Below are positions 51,229-60,485 of a stretch of 64,000 nucleotides of DNA, piece by piece. The notes under the pieces are model-generated. The model saw only the letters and a program-made list of their open reading frames with translations, was not told the DNA's origin and made no database searches. Source of the stretch: Negativicutes bacterium (lineage in GTDB: Bacteria; Bacillota_C; Negativicutes; Sporomusales_B; JARLHX01). The first letter of the stretch is position 1; the number at the start of each line of letters is the position of its first letter. The position numbers and the translations under genes were made by a program. The DNA is taken from assembly GCA_031292035.1 (NCBI GenBank), contig JARLHX010000283.1, positions 1 through 64,000 of the forward strand, given 5' to 3'.

Positions 51229-52800
51229 ATGGCCGTCCGGGTAAAGGATGTCATGGAACTCGATTTTATTACCGCTAATCTGACGCTGGTCGCCGGACGG
51301 GGCGGCATCGATAAGGTGATCAGTTATATCACCATCATGGAGGCCCCTGATTTCTACGAATGGGTGTCAGGCGGGGAGTTTGTCATTACAACCTGGTATG
51401 CTTTTAAGGACCACCCCGAGCTTCAAATCCCGTCTTTTACGGCGATGGCCGAGCGCGGTATTGCAGCCCTTGGCATCAAGGTCAATCGCTTTATCCAGGA
51501 AGTGCCGCAAGAAATTCTGGATCTGGCCGATCGGTTTAAAGTTCCGGTTTTCGCCATCAAGCGTGAAACCAAGTTTCGCGAAATCGTCCAGGCTGTTTCG
51601 GCGGAACTGAACAATTATCAGACCAATGTCCTGCTGGAAGTGGAACGGAACTACCGCGAGTTGACCAAGGCGGCTTTGGACGGTGGAGATTTCGATATCC
51701 TGCTCACGCCCATCGGCGCCAAACGCAACTGTTCTTGCCTGTGTCTTAACCGGGACTATGAGGTCATCGGGGTATACAGTCCTGGTGACAAGACGCCGCC
51801 GGCGGAAGAAATCGCCGCCATTGTCCGCCGCTGTTATGATGGGCAGGACAATGCGGCCCAGTATCAGCAGTTTGAAGGACTGCACATCTTTCCCTGCATC
51901 GCTCTGGAAACGGTGTTGGGTTTTTTGGTGTTGATTGACAAGCGGAATTTGGCGGAAAAATATGTACTGATGGCCAGCCAATTGGCCACCTTTTTGACAT
52001 TGAAACTGCTGGACCGCATCGAAAGCGACCAGAAAATGTTGACTGCGTTGTTCGATGATATGCTCTACAAGCAGAATCTCGATGAGCGGGAACTGCGGGA
52101 GCGATTGGAACTGTTCGGGCTCAAGCTCCAGCAAATGTTCCGGATTGTTGTGGTCGGTATTGATGGCGCCGTGCGACCGAATCCGCTGCAGCTTTTGCGG
52201 CAGCATGGTCAGGCTGTCCGGAAAATCATCGGCGAGGCGCTCTTGGTGCAAAAACCGGACGAAGTGGTCCTTATCGCCAGTAACCAGACCATCGATTCGC
52301 TGGCGGCAAAGCCCAAATGGCTCAAAAAGCTAAGCGGCTATGCACTGAGCTGCGCAGGCGAGGTGACGGTTGGCGTGGGGCCTGCGGTGGAAAGCGCGAA
52401 AGATATCAGGACCAGCTACCGTATCGCCAAACGGACGATGCGGGCCGGCCGCTGTTTTGGCCAGACCGGCGTTTTGGATTATGGCGATTATGTTGTTCAT
52501 ACTCTGCTGCAGTGGGGGTTGGAGACACCCGAAAATGACTTCTTGTTGAACCGGGCGATCAAGCCCCTCCGGCAGTATGACGCAGAGTGTAACGCCAATT
52601 TAATGGTTACGCTGGGGGCAGTTGTTTTTGCCGACGATCTCGACCATGCCGCTGCGGCACTAAAGGTACATACCAACACCATCCGTTACCGGTTGGGCAA
52701 GATGGAGGCCATTACCGGCTATGATTTCTTTTCGGCGATGGGGCGATATGTATTGACCACTGCGTTTCTCTTGCACCACTACCATGAAAGTGGTATGTAG
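51229..52800 (+). CDS. PucR-family transcriptional regulator
   Basis: The 523-residue protein has an N-terminal PucR domain (VKDVMELDFITANLTLVAGRGG), a central region without clear motif and a C-terminal CdaR/PucR HTH (HAAAALKVHTNTIRYRLGKMEAITGYD). PucR-like proteins control purine, amino acid or organic-acid catabolism. ATG 51229 with GGTGGGAG upstream was chosen. The catabolic genes downstream (CoA-transferase to M20) are probably its targets; a terminator separates them, so they use another promoter. Confidence 0.88.
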   Translation: MAVRVKDVMELDFITANLTLVAGRGGIDKVISYITIMEAPDFYEWVSGGEFVITTWYAFKDHPELQIPSFTAMAERGIAALGIKVNRFIQEVPQEILDLADRFKVPVFAIKRETKFREIVQAVSAELNNYQTNVLLEVERNYRELTKAALDGGDFDILLTPIGAKRNCSCLCLNRDYEVIGVYSPGDKTPPAEEIAAIVRRCYDGQDNAAQYQQFEGLHIFPCIALETVLGFLVLIDKRNLAEKYVLMASQLATFLTLKLLDRIESDQKMLTALFDDMLYKQNLDERELRERLELFGLKLQQMFRIVVVGIDGAVRPNPLQLLRQHGQAVRKIIGEALLVQKPDEVVLIASNQTIDSLAAKPKWLKKLSGYALSCAGEVTVGVGPAVESAKDIRTSYRIAKRTMRAGRCFGQTGVLDYGDYVVHTLLQWGLETPENDFLLNRAIKPLRQYDAECNANLMVTLGAVVFADDLDHAAAALKVHTNTIRYRLGKMEAITGYDFFSAMGRYVLTTAFLLHHYHESGM

Positions 52801-52828
52801 TAAAATACAAAAACATGTGATTGTTTTT

Positions 52829-52853
52829 AAAGCCTTTTACAAAGGCTTTTTTT
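52829..52853 (+). terminator. Terminator after PucR
   Basis: AAAGCCTTT / AAAGGCTTT arms with loop TAC, followed by a T-run. Confidence 0.8.
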
Positions 52854-52952
52854 GCTTGGTAGCCAATTCAACTGTAGGCGGGAAAGATTGTCAGGAGGGC
52901 TGCTCCAACCCGCGGCACGGGCGCAGAGCTTACAGAAAGAAGGAATGGTACT

Positions 52953-53609
52953 ATGGCAGTCATTATGACGGCAAGTGAGGCCGTTGCCGGTATTCAAAAC
53001 GGAAGTTCAATCATGATCGGCGGTTTTGGCCGGGTGGGAAGTCCGGAGCGGCTTCTTGCTGCTTTAGCCGATCACGACGTATGCGATCTGACCATTATCG
53101 GCAATGATCTTGGCAGCCAAAACGAAGGTTTGGGAGTGATTCTCCTGCAGAATAAAATTAAAAAGGCCATCGGCTCGTTTTTCACTCCCAACCCGGATGC
53201 GGCTAAATATTTCCGGGAGGGAAAGCTTGAAGTCGAGCTTCTGCCCCAGGGGAACTTTGCCGAAGCCATCCGGGCGGCCGGGGCCGGCCTGGGCGGTTTC
53301 CTGACACCGGTTGGGGTGGGAACGGAGCTGGCAAAAGACCATCAGACAATTACTCTGCATGGCACAGAATACCTGATTCAGGAGCCAATCGTTGCCGACT
53401 ATGCCTTTGTCCGGGCCCGCAAGGCCGACCGGCTGGGCAATTTAGTCTATAGCAAATCAGGCCGCAACTTTAACCCGGTGATGGCTACAGCCGGCAAATA
53501 TGTTATCGCCGAGGTGGACGAGATCGTGGAGCCCGGGGAGTTGTCTCCGGAGGAGATTATCACGCCGTTCATATTTGTCGACGCCATTGTCGAGAGGAGG
53601 AATGGGTAA
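52953..53609 (+). CDS. 3-oxoacid CoA-transferase, subunit A
   Basis: The 218-residue protein has the CoA-transferase A signature SIMIGGFGRVGSPERLLAAL and LTPVGVGTELAKDHQTITLHG-type regions. It transfers CoA between a CoA ester and a free acid with subunit B. The start ATG has AAAGAAGGAA upstream; it abuts subunit B with a one-base overlap. Substrate unknown: acetoacetate or an oxoadipate-like acid fits the thiolase downstream. Confidence 0.9.
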   Translation: MAVIMTASEAVAGIQNGSSIMIGGFGRVGSPERLLAALADHDVCDLTIIGNDLGSQNEGLGVILLQNKIKKAIGSFFTPNPDAAKYFREGKLEVELLPQGNFAEAIRAAGAGLGGFLTPVGVGTELAKDHQTITLHGTEYLIQEPIVADYAFVRARKADRLGNLVYSKSGRNFNPVMATAGKYVIAEVDEIVEPGELSPEEIITPFIFVDAIVERRNG

Positions 53610-54283
53610 TGCTGAATGATGAACAACGCAAGATCAGAATAGCCAAACGCGCCAGCAAGGAACTGCTGGATGGCATGGTGGTCAATCTGGGGGTTGGTAT
53701 ACCGACGCTGGTGGCCAATTATGTGGCTGACAAGCAGGTCTATTTGCAGACCGAGAACGGCATCCTGGGGGTCGGTCCCTATCCCGAGGCAGGGCAGGAA
53801 GACCGGGATCTGATCAATGCCGGACGTAAGCATGTGACCATTTTGCCTGGGGCGTCGTTTTTCGACAGCGCCCAATCCTTCGCCCAGATCCGTGGCGGGC
53901 ACATCCACTGCACGATTATCGGTGGGCTGCAGGTAAGCGAGAAGGGCGATCTTGCCAACTGGCTGGTGCCGGGTAAGGATGTGCTGGGAGTTGGCGGAGC
54001 GATGGATTTGGTGGTGGGCGCCCCGAAGGTGATTATTGCCACTCAGCACGCCACCAAGGATGGGAAGGCCAAGATCGTGCCTGAATGTACGCTGCCGCTT
54101 ACCGCCAAAGGGGCGGTGGATATGATTATCACCGAGTATGCGGTATTTCATTTTGCAGACGGGCGGCTGATTCTGGATGAGATTACTGACGATATGACCC
54201 TTGATCAGCTCAAGGCCATCACTACAGCCGACTATAATATAAGTCCCCAATTTACGGTGCGGGAGGTGCTGACAGATGAATGA
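53609..54283 (+). CDS. 3-oxoacid CoA-transferase, subunit B
   Basis: The 224-residue protein has VNLGVGIPTLVANYV and the catalytic Glu49 in QTENGILGVGP. GGHIHCTIIGGLQVSEKGDLANW follows. The Glu forms the acyl-glutamyl-CoA intermediate. It starts at the last base of subunit A and overlaps the thiolase ATG by 8 bases, so the three genes are translationally coupled. Confidence 0.92.
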   Translation: MLNDEQRKIRIAKRASKELLDGMVVNLGVGIPTLVANYVADKQVYLQTENGILGVGPYPEAGQEDRDLINAGRKHVTILPGASFFDSAQSFAQIRGGHIHCTIIGGLQVSEKGDLANWLVPGKDVLGVGGAMDLVVGAPKVIIATQHATKDGKAKIVPECTLPLTAKGAVDMIITEYAVFHFADGRLILDEITDDMTLDQLKAITTADYNISPQFTVREVLTDE

Positions 54284-55469
54284 GGTCGTTCTAGTCGCCG
54301 GAGTACGCACCGCCATCGGTAAAATCGGCGGGGCGCTGAAGAATGTCGCAGTGGAGCAACTGGCCAGCGCGGTGATGACCGAGTGTGTCAAAAGAGCTTC
54401 GCTGGAAGCGCATGTTATTGATGAAGTGATTTTCGGTCATGCCAAGCAAAGCAGCGATACGCCGAATCTGGCCCGGGTGGCGTCGCTGTACGCCGAGCTG
54501 CCGATTGAGATACCGGCCTACACTGTTCATCGCCAGTGCGGGTCAGGCTTGCAGGCGATTATTTCCGGAGCGCAGTCCATTCGCCTGGGCGATGCCGGGG
54601 TGATTTTGGCCGGCGGGGCGGAAAGTATGAGCACTGCCCAGTATTATCTGCGGGGGGCGCGGTTTGGCTACGGGGCCGGCAACGCCGAGATTCTCGACCC
54701 CAATACCGAAAGCCAGCCCAAGTCTCAGCCGGCGGAAAAATACGGCCGACTGACGATGGGCATGACGGCGGAGAATCTGGCTGATAAATACGCCATTTCC
54801 CGCACAGAGCAAGACGAATTTGCTTTTGGCAGCCAGAATAAGGCGCTGAAGGCGATCGCCGCGGGCCGGTTTGTTGAGGAGATTTTGCCGCTGGATGTAA
54901 AGGTGGGAAAGACGACCCAGCAGTTTGTTGTGGATGAATTTCCCCGCCAGACAACGCCGGCCGATCTGGCCAAACTCAAAGCAGTATTTAAAAAAGAGGG
55001 CAGCGTCACTGCCGGCAATTCCTCCGGCCGCAACGACGGTGCCGCCGCTGTGATGTTGATGGAGCGAAGCCGGGCGGAAAAAATGGGCCTTAAGCCGCTG
55101 GCCAGGATTGTTGCCTACGCCAGCGCCGGAGTGCCGCCGGAAATTATGGGCATCGGCCCGGTGCCGGCGGTGGGGAAGGCTTTGCAGGCGGCAGGTCTGA
55201 CACTGGGGGAGCTGGAACTGATTGAATTGAATGAAGCGTTTGCCGCCCAGAGCTTAGCTGTCATAAAAGAGCTGGGGATCGACCCGAGCATCATCAATGT
55301 CAACGGCGGGGCGATTGCTCTCGGTCATCCCATTGGTGCCACCGGCGCTCGTATCGTGGTGACTTTGATGCACGAGCTGCAAAAACGCTCAGCCCGTTAT
55401 GGACTGGCAACCCTTTGCATCGCCGGTGGGCAAGGCACGGCACTCATCCTGGAGAATCTGAACCGCTAA
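54276..55469 (+). CDS. Thiolase (acetyl-CoA C-acyltransferase family)
   Basis: The 397-residue protein has the catalytic Cys in YTVHRQCGSGLQAI, the NVNGGAIALGHPIGATGAR His motif and the second Cys in LCIAGGQGTALIL. This is the complete thiolase set. It cleaves a 3-oxoacyl-CoA to acetyl-CoA and a shortened acyl-CoA, following activation by the CoA-transferase. It overlaps subunit B, completing a beta-ketoadipate-like or acetoacetate module. Confidence 0.93.
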   Translation: MNEVVLVAGVRTAIGKIGGALKNVAVEQLASAVMTECVKRASLEAHVIDEVIFGHAKQSSDTPNLARVASLYAELPIEIPAYTVHRQCGSGLQAIISGAQSIRLGDAGVILAGGAESMSTAQYYLRGARFGYGAGNAEILDPNTESQPKSQPAEKYGRLTMGMTAENLADKYAISRTEQDEFAFGSQNKALKAIAAGRFVEEILPLDVKVGKTTQQFVVDEFPRQTTPADLAKLKAVFKKEGSVTAGNSSGRNDGAAAVMLMERSRAEKMGLKPLARIVAYASAGVPPEIMGIGPVPAVGKALQAAGLTLGELELIELNEAFAAQSLAVIKELGIDPSIINVNGGAIALGHPIGATGARIVVTLMHELQKRSARYGLATLCIAGGQGTALILENLNR

Positions 55470-55587
55470 ATCACAGCGGTTCGCGCTGGGGCAAATAGTG
55501 CCAAAATTCAGACGGGAGATCTTTTTGGCACAGGATAAGGTTGCGGCGCGAGCCGCGATGTTCCGATTAAAGAAGGGAGGGTTTCTT

Positions 55588-56946
55588 ATGCGAGCTTTTT
55601 GGGGTAAGGGTTACTACCGGTGGATCATCCTGGTGGCATGTATGTTGGTCTATTGTACTTCTCAACTGGTGCGCTGGAATTATGCCAGTATAACCAAGTA
55701 TCTTACCACCGACCTGGGGATCGGTAAACCGGAAATTGGGCTGCTCGGATCGGCGTTTTTCTATGCCTATGCAGTGGCGCAAATACCGTGGGGTATGGCG
55801 ACCGATGTGCTGGGTGGCCGGAAGGTCATCCCGGTGGGGATTTCGATTTTAGCCCTGTTCTTGTGTGGCTTTGCCTTCAGCGCGACCTTTACCGAGGCGG
55901 TAATCTGGCGCACCCTTATGGGCTTTGTGGCGGCTGCGGGATATGTGCCGATTACTTCGGTGCTGGCCAAATGGTTCAGTATCAAAGAGCGGGGCTTTGC
56001 GATGGAGATGTACTCCGGGCCGGGGGGCGGTCTGGGCGAAGCGTTAACCTTTTTGATGATTCCTCTGATCGCGCTTGTGATGAAAGACGGCGGGATATTC
56101 GGCCTGGCCGGATGGCGGGGTTCGACCTTTGTTATGGGAATCGTGGTGCTCGTTATCGCCATTGCCAGCGCTGTAATGCTTAGGTCCGATCCAACGGCGA
56201 TCGGGTTGCCCTCGGTACAGGCGGCAGAAGATAAGAAGAAAGATGCCGATTACAAAAGTGTCGTTTATAGCATTATGCGCGATCCGGCACTATGGGTCAT
56301 GTCACTGGTGTGGTCGGGTTATATGGTCGGGGCGCGACTGTTGCCCGGCTGGCTCCCTCTTTATGCCACCGATTTTTATATTCAAAATCAGGGTATGTCT
56401 AAAGAAGGGGCGATGGTGGCCGGTGGCGCCATGGCAACTGTCTACGTTTTGGGACGGGTCATCGGCACCCCCTTAGTAGGTAAGCTGTCTGACGTTCTAT
56501 TGAAAAAATACGCCATCCCCCGGGCGGTGATCAGCTTCGCCGGCCTGCTCGGGATTGCGGCGCTATTCTATGCCTTTACCACCGCTATTTCCACTGTGTT
56601 GATGCTGGGAGTACTGTCCTTCTTGAGCGGCATTCTGATTAATATTTTCCCGCTGATCAATGCATCGGCGGCAGAGATCTGGTCGATCCGCACCGCCGGG
56701 TTCAGCATGGGGATCATCAACACCGTCGGCCAGTTTGCCGGAGCGATGGCCCTTTCGGCCAGCGGTTATATGGCGGTCAAATATTCTATCGAGGGCGGGG
56801 CTTTTTATACCGAGTTCCTCGGTATCTGGTATCTGGGGATTATCACCAGCCTTCTCGCGGCTTCGGCGGCCCTCTATGTCGTTTATCGCGAAAAGAACGC
56901 AGTAGCCAAGCATTTTGCCCAGGGTGCCGACAACAAAGGTGTCTGA
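55588..56946 (+). CDS. MFS carrier, ACS-like
   Basis: The 452-residue protein has 12 TM helices: RWIILVACMLVYCTSQLVRWN, FFYAYAVAQIPWGMATDVLGGRKV and GFAMEMYSGPGGGLGEALTF. It was started at ATG 55588 (AAGGGAGGG upstream); extending to the first open codon would add 30 residues without a ribosome site. It ends over the start region of the M20 gene, so the carrier and the hydrolase are coupled. It probably imports the amide or acid that the M20 enzyme hydrolyses (inference). Confidence 0.87.
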   Translation: MRAFWGKGYYRWIILVACMLVYCTSQLVRWNYASITKYLTTDLGIGKPEIGLLGSAFFYAYAVAQIPWGMATDVLGGRKVIPVGISILALFLCGFAFSATFTEAVIWRTLMGFVAAAGYVPITSVLAKWFSIKERGFAMEMYSGPGGGLGEALTFLMIPLIALVMKDGGIFGLAGWRGSTFVMGIVVLVIAIASAVMLRSDPTAIGLPSVQAAEDKKKDADYKSVVYSIMRDPALWVMSLVWSGYMVGARLLPGWLPLYATDFYIQNQGMSKEGAMVAGGAMATVYVLGRVIGTPLVGKLSDVLLKKYAIPRAVISFAGLLGIAALFYAFTTAISTVLMLGVLSFLSGILINIFPLINASAAEIWSIRTAGFSMGIINTVGQFAGAMALSASGYMAVKYSIEGGAFYTEFLGIWYLGIITSLLAASAALYVVYREKNAVAKHFAQGADNKGV

Positions 56947-56965
56947 TTGGGTAAGGCGGGAGGGG

Positions 56966-58135
56966 ATGTCATTGGCGGCTGCCAAAGACCAGGCTTTTGC
57001 ATTTATTGATGACCACCGGGATGAGATGCTCGATCTCTGGCGCGAATTGGTCAACCAGGAAAGTGGCTCGGAAGATCAGGGCGGCGTAAATAAGCTGCAG
57101 GCAAGGCTAAAGGCCTTGCTGGAGGCTGACGGGGCGGCGGTGCGGCTGCTGGAATTTCCGCAAGCTGGCAGCATGCTGGTGGCCCGGATCGGCGATGGTG
57201 CAAAACCGGCGGTCATTTTCAGCGGCCATGTTGATACAGTGTTCAGGGCTGGTACCATCGCCAGCCGGCCTTTCGTCATCCGGGACGGCAAGGCCTATGG
57301 TCCGGGTGTGCTGGATATGAAGGGAGGCATCGTGGCCTTTCTATATGCTGTCAAGGCCCTTTGCGCCGCTGGGTTTGCTGATCGTCCCTTCAAAATTCTG
57401 CTGGCCGGAGATGAGGAAACCGGGCACCCTGGGTCAAACGCCGCCGAAGTATTCCGCCAGGAGGCGATCGGCTCCGCTGCGGCGTTCAACTGCGAAACCG
57501 GTTTCATCGATGACGGCATTGTTGTTGGCCGCAAAGGGGTTGCCTGCTTCAAGATTGTGACCCGAGGCGTTGCCGCCCATGTGGGCAACGATCCCGAGAA
57601 CGGCCGCAGCGCCATTTTAGAGATGGCCCATAAGATCATAGCCATCGAAAAACTTACCGACTGGACGGCAGGAACGTCTTTCAACGTCGGTGTCATCGAA
57701 GGCGGCAATGTGGCCAACGCGACGCCGGACTACGCCAAAATTAGCGTCGATGTACGGTTTGTCGCTGATGAAGCCATCCCTGTCTTAACCCGGCAACTGC
57801 AGGAGATAGCGGACCGGACGCATGTCGCCGGTACGACGACGACACTGTCCGGCGGGGCGACTTTTAAACCGATGGCGACTACCGCAGGAGTGATGCGCCT
57901 GTTCAACCTGGTGCAGGAGACTTGCGCCGAGAATGGTTTTGGCCGGCCCTATGCTCGCCAATCGGGTGGCGGCGCCGACTCAGCCTACACCGTGCTGGCT
58001 GGAGTGCCAACTGTTTGCGCCATGGGGGTCAAGGGAGGACGAAATCATAGCCCGGAGGAATTTGCCGTGGTGGAGACGCTGTTTGAGCGAGCAAAACTGC
58101 TAGCGGCCTGTGTCCTCAATCTGGATAGACTGTAA
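56966..58135 (+). CDS. M20-family metallohydrolase
   Basis: The roughly 389-residue protein has SGHVDTV (metal His), VLDMKGG (bridging Asp), GDEETGHPGS (catalytic Glu), NCETG and a C-terminal GGRNHSPEEF. This is the di-zinc set of M20 (glutamate carboxypeptidase/ArgE-like). Dimerisation domain: RGVAAHVGNDPENGRSAI. It hydrolyses an N-acyl amino acid or peptide. The start is uncertain: ATG 56966 directly follows GGGAGGGG, while TTG 56972 or GTG 56939 are possible. A terminator follows at 58164. Confidence 0.88.
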   Translation: MSLAAAKDQAFAFIDDHRDEMLDLWRELVNQESGSEDQGGVNKLQARLKALLEADGAAVRLLEFPQAGSMLVARIGDGAKPAVIFSGHVDTVFRAGTIASRPFVIRDGKAYGPGVLDMKGGIVAFLYAVKALCAAGFADRPFKILLAGDEETGHPGSNAAEVFRQEAIGSAAAFNCETGFIDDGIVVGRKGVACFKIVTRGVAAHVGNDPENGRSAILEMAHKIIAIEKLTDWTAGTSFNVGVIEGGNVANATPDYAKISVDVRFVADEAIPVLTRQLQEIADRTHVAGTTTTLSGGATFKPMATTAGVMRLFNLVQETCAENGFGRPYARQSGGGADSAYTVLAGVPTVCAMGVKGGRNHSPEEFAVVETLFERAKLLAACVLNLDRL

Positions 58136-58163
58136 GACGGCGGCGAGCCTGCTTGCCGAATGG

Positions 58164-58203
58164 AAAAGAGCTGACCTGAGAAAAATCAGATCAGCTCTTT
58201 TTA
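58164..58203. terminator. Bidirectional terminator between M20 and LysR
   Basis: AAAAGAGCTGA / TCAGCTCTTTT arms (11 bp) with T-runs on both sides serve the converging genes. Confidence 0.85.
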
Positions 58204-58232
58204 TGTGGTTGGCAGAGAATCGCTGTTGCCTA

Positions 58233-59123
58233 TTATTTATCAACAAGCAGATAGTGTTCGGCGAAATCAACCCATAGCTTCGCCGGGTATGACAAGTGGC
58301 GCCCCTTTTTCCAGATGACTGACATGGCATGCATAATCATCGGATTTACCAGCGGAATGGCCACGACTTGTTCGGGGTTGAGATCATCGCAGAGGGTGCT
58401 AGGCAGGAAGGCAACCCCGAAATTGGCTGAAACGGTATGCACCATCAGCCCTTTGCGCGATGTTTCAAAAACGATCTTAGGATGAAACCCGGCGAGTTTG
58501 CAGCTTTTTATGATTTCATCATGCAGACTGAAATCATCGGTATACAGGACGAATGATTCCTCGGCCAGGGACGCCAATTCCACCTGTTTAGCCTGGGCCA
58601 ACCGGTGACGGGAACTGACGATGAGCCAGAGGGGGTCGTTGGTGAAGGAGAAGGAATTGTAGATTTTGCTGTTGGGTTCCCGGCAGATGATGCCGATATC
58701 CAGGCTGCCATCCTGGATGGCGCTTTCCACCTTTTTCGAGCCGAATTCATAGAGTTCGATTTCAACATTGGGGTAGTCGGCGCGGTATTCCCCTAGGATT
58801 TGGGCGAATTTGGTCGATTCGGTCAGCGGGGGCAGCCCGATAATGATTTTTCCCTTGGCGATTTTGTAGTGCCGGTCAAAATCGGTAGTGAGTTCATCGA
58901 AAAGCGTAATTACCTGATTGGCCTGATTGAGAAAAACGATGCCGGCGTCGGTCAGTTCGACCAGTTTGGAATTGCGATTGAGCAATACAACCCCGATTTC
59001 ACTTTCAAGATCTTTCACCATCTTGCTGACTGCTGACTGGGAGATATGGGATATGGCTGCGGCCTTGCTGAAGTTCTTGTGGCGGGCGACCTCGGAAAAG
59101 CAGCGCAAATGATGGATGTCCAT
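58233..59123 (-). CDS. LysR-family transcriptional regulator
   Basis: The 296-residue protein begins MDIHHLRCFSEVARHKNFSK, a typical LysR HTH (AAISHISQSAVSKMVKDLESEIG). The effector domain has GKIIIGLPPLTESTKF. It may sense and control the oppositely oriented catabolic genes or the region downstream. The start ATG has GAAAATATGG upstream; the ribosome site is weak. Confidence 0.9.
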   Translation of the reverse strand: MDIHHLRCFSEVARHKNFSKAAAISHISQSAVSKMVKDLESEIGVVLLNRNSKLVELTDAGIVFLNQANQVITLFDELTTDFDRHYKIAKGKIIIGLPPLTESTKFAQILGEYRADYPNVEIELYEFGSKKVESAIQDGSLDIGIICREPNSKIYNSFSFTNDPLWLIVSSRHRLAQAKQVELASLAEESFVLYTDDFSLHDEIIKSCKLAGFHPKIVFETSRKGLMVHTVSANFGVAFLPSTLCDDLNPEQVVAIPLVNPMIMHAMSVIWKKGRHLSYPAKLWVDFAEHYLLVDK

Positions 59124-59279
59124 ATTTTCCCTCGCTTTCCTTGTGTAACTATCTGTTTTGGTAATAGTTAATATCTTATATATATATTTTACTTATAAAT
59201 GGACCCGAATTACAATATGATTAGAAAAATAAATTTTTCCACCAGCCTAAGTGCCGGTGAACAAAGAGGAGTGACCATT

Positions 59280-59639
59280 ATGTCGATCATCAATATGCTT
59301 TCTTCGCTTTTTTCGGTTGAACCGCAATATACAATCAGCTTGGAAGAGCTGAACAAAAAACTTAGCGGCTATCAGACAGTGTTGGCGAATCACGGGTTTA
59401 CTGCGACCCGCAAAGAACTATTTGTGACAGACGCCCCAACCATTGGTCTTACCGCCAGTCGCGACAATATGATTTTTGATATTACCATGGATGTGACCGG
59501 ATACGAAAATATCGCCATGTCGCTGGAACGGGGCGGATATCTGAATATGCTGCCTATCAGCCTGCACAATTTCGATGACGCGCTGACGATCATCAATTCT
59601 ATGGGCGGAATGACCCAAAAAGCCAAAAAAGTTGCCTAA
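59280..59639 (+). CDS. Unknown 119-residue protein
   Basis: MSIINMLSSLFSVEPQYTIS and the later segments TISLEELNKKLSGYQTVLANHG, ASRDNMIFDITMDVTGYEN belong to no family I can name. The fold looks alpha/beta. The start ATG 59280 has AAAGAGGAG upstream; a longer frame starting at 59199 has no ribosome site. Adjacent to a 31-residue frame and the LysR gene. Confidence 0.6.
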   Translation: MSIINMLSSLFSVEPQYTISLEELNKKLSGYQTVLANHGFTATRKELFVTDAPTIGLTASRDNMIFDITMDVTGYENIAMSLERGGYLNMLPISLHNFDDALTIINSMGGMTQKAKKVA

Positions 59640-59700
59640 TATTCTTTAGGTGATTTGCCGATATTCGCTTTAGCTGATTATAAAGTAGGAGGTGAATGGT

Positions 59701-59796
59701 ATGACAGCGATGCTGCTCACGAAATTGTATCGTTTCGGACAATTAATGGGAAAATATTCCGCACCGATGAACGAAGACATGTGGTTTTATGAATAG
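59701..59796 (+). CDS. 31-residue peptide with strong ribosome site
   Basis: MTAMLLTKLYRFGQLMGKYS plus 11 residues (APMNEDMWFYE) follows TAGGAGGTGAATGGT, an ideal Shine-Dalgarno 7-8 bases from the ATG. It is followed by a terminator at 59828. No homology recognised; the amphipathic N-terminus and acidic end are the only visible features. Likely translated, function unknown. Confidence 0.55.
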   Translation: MTAMLLTKLYRFGQLMGKYSAPMNEDMWFYE

Positions 59797-59827
59797 GAAA
59801 ATAGCCTGATGTCTTTCAGGTTGACTC

Positions 59828-59857
59828 AACCCAGGCGACCTTGGCCGTCTGGGTTTT
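59828..59857 (+). terminator. Terminator after the small peptide gene
   Basis: AACCCAG / CTGGGTT arms with inner GGC/GCC pairing, followed by TTTT. Confidence 0.7.
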
Positions 59858-59959
59858 ATTGTTGTGAGCAATACTTGCAGTAAAAGAGGTTAATTTCGGC
59901 TAAATGTGGAAAATATGATTGTGGTAATATCCGAATAATCCGTTACAGGAGGCGAGGTC

Positions 59960-60196
59960 ATGGACAGGACGACGCGCATTATGACAGAAGAACAACGTAC
60001 TGCTTATCTAAAGTCAGGCGGAGACCGCTGCCCATACTGCGGCGATGCGGAGATCACCAACCTCGGGGACCCTCGGGTGGGAAACAAGGTGATTATGCAG
60101 CGGGTATATTGCACCTGTTGCGAGATTTCCTGGTTTGATGTCTATACTTTGTCCGACTGCCGGTCGATCATCAGGCGCGACGCGGAGACCGAATAG
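59960..60196 (+). CDS. Small zinc-ribbon protein
   Basis: The 78-residue protein has CPYC (about 24-27) and CTCC (about 52-55) with a spacing typical of a treble-clef or rubredoxin-like zinc ribbon. Between them is a GDAEITNLGDPRVGNKVI loop. The ribosome site is GGAGGCGAGG. Role unknown; DNA or protein binding is usual for such ribbons. Confidence 0.65.
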   Translation: MDRTTRIMTEEQRTAYLKSGGDRCPYCGDAEITNLGDPRVGNKVIMQRVYCTCCEISWFDVYTLSDCRSIIRRDAETE

Positions 60197-60251
60197 CTAC
60201 ACCTGGCGATCGGAGAAGAAGGATGGTTCTAATCAATTGAATCTGGCTGAA

Positions 60252-60287
60252 TAACGCGTAGCCCGGACCGGGTTATGCGTTGTTTTT
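60252..60287 (+). terminator. Terminator with GC-rich stem
   Basis: AACGC-GTA-GCCCGG / CCGGGT-TAT-GCGTT arms are followed by TTTTTT. Confidence 0.7.
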
Positions 60288-60332
60288 TGTCGCGGCTCAG
60301 GGCTGGACTGAAACGCAAATGTCGTGATACAA

Positions 60333-60355
60333 TCGTACAAATGGCATCTGTACGA
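60333..60355 (+). promoter_or_regulatory. Candidate operator before an MFS carrier
   Basis: TCGTACA-N9-TGTACGA is a perfect 7-bp inverted repeat pair, 131 bases upstream of the MFS start. It suits a GntR- or MarR-type regulator not identified in the window. Confidence 0.5.
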
Positions 60356-60485
60356 CTACATAGTGGTTACACTTTATCAACAATGTTCGTTGCTTCTAAC
60401 TCGAAATGTAAATTAGGGGGTGGAGTCAGGCTGTACAAGTGGCGATAGGTCACTACGCCAAGGATGTTAGGAGGTCTTGTGAACC

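Noticed and set aside
51367..52251. 294-codon minus-strand frame inside the PucR gene
   Set aside because: Glutamine- and leucine-rich antisense of a coding region; no family match.
53447..54391. 314-codon minus-strand frame over the CoA-transferase pair
   Set aside because: Shadow frame in an operon with strong coding signals on the plus strand.
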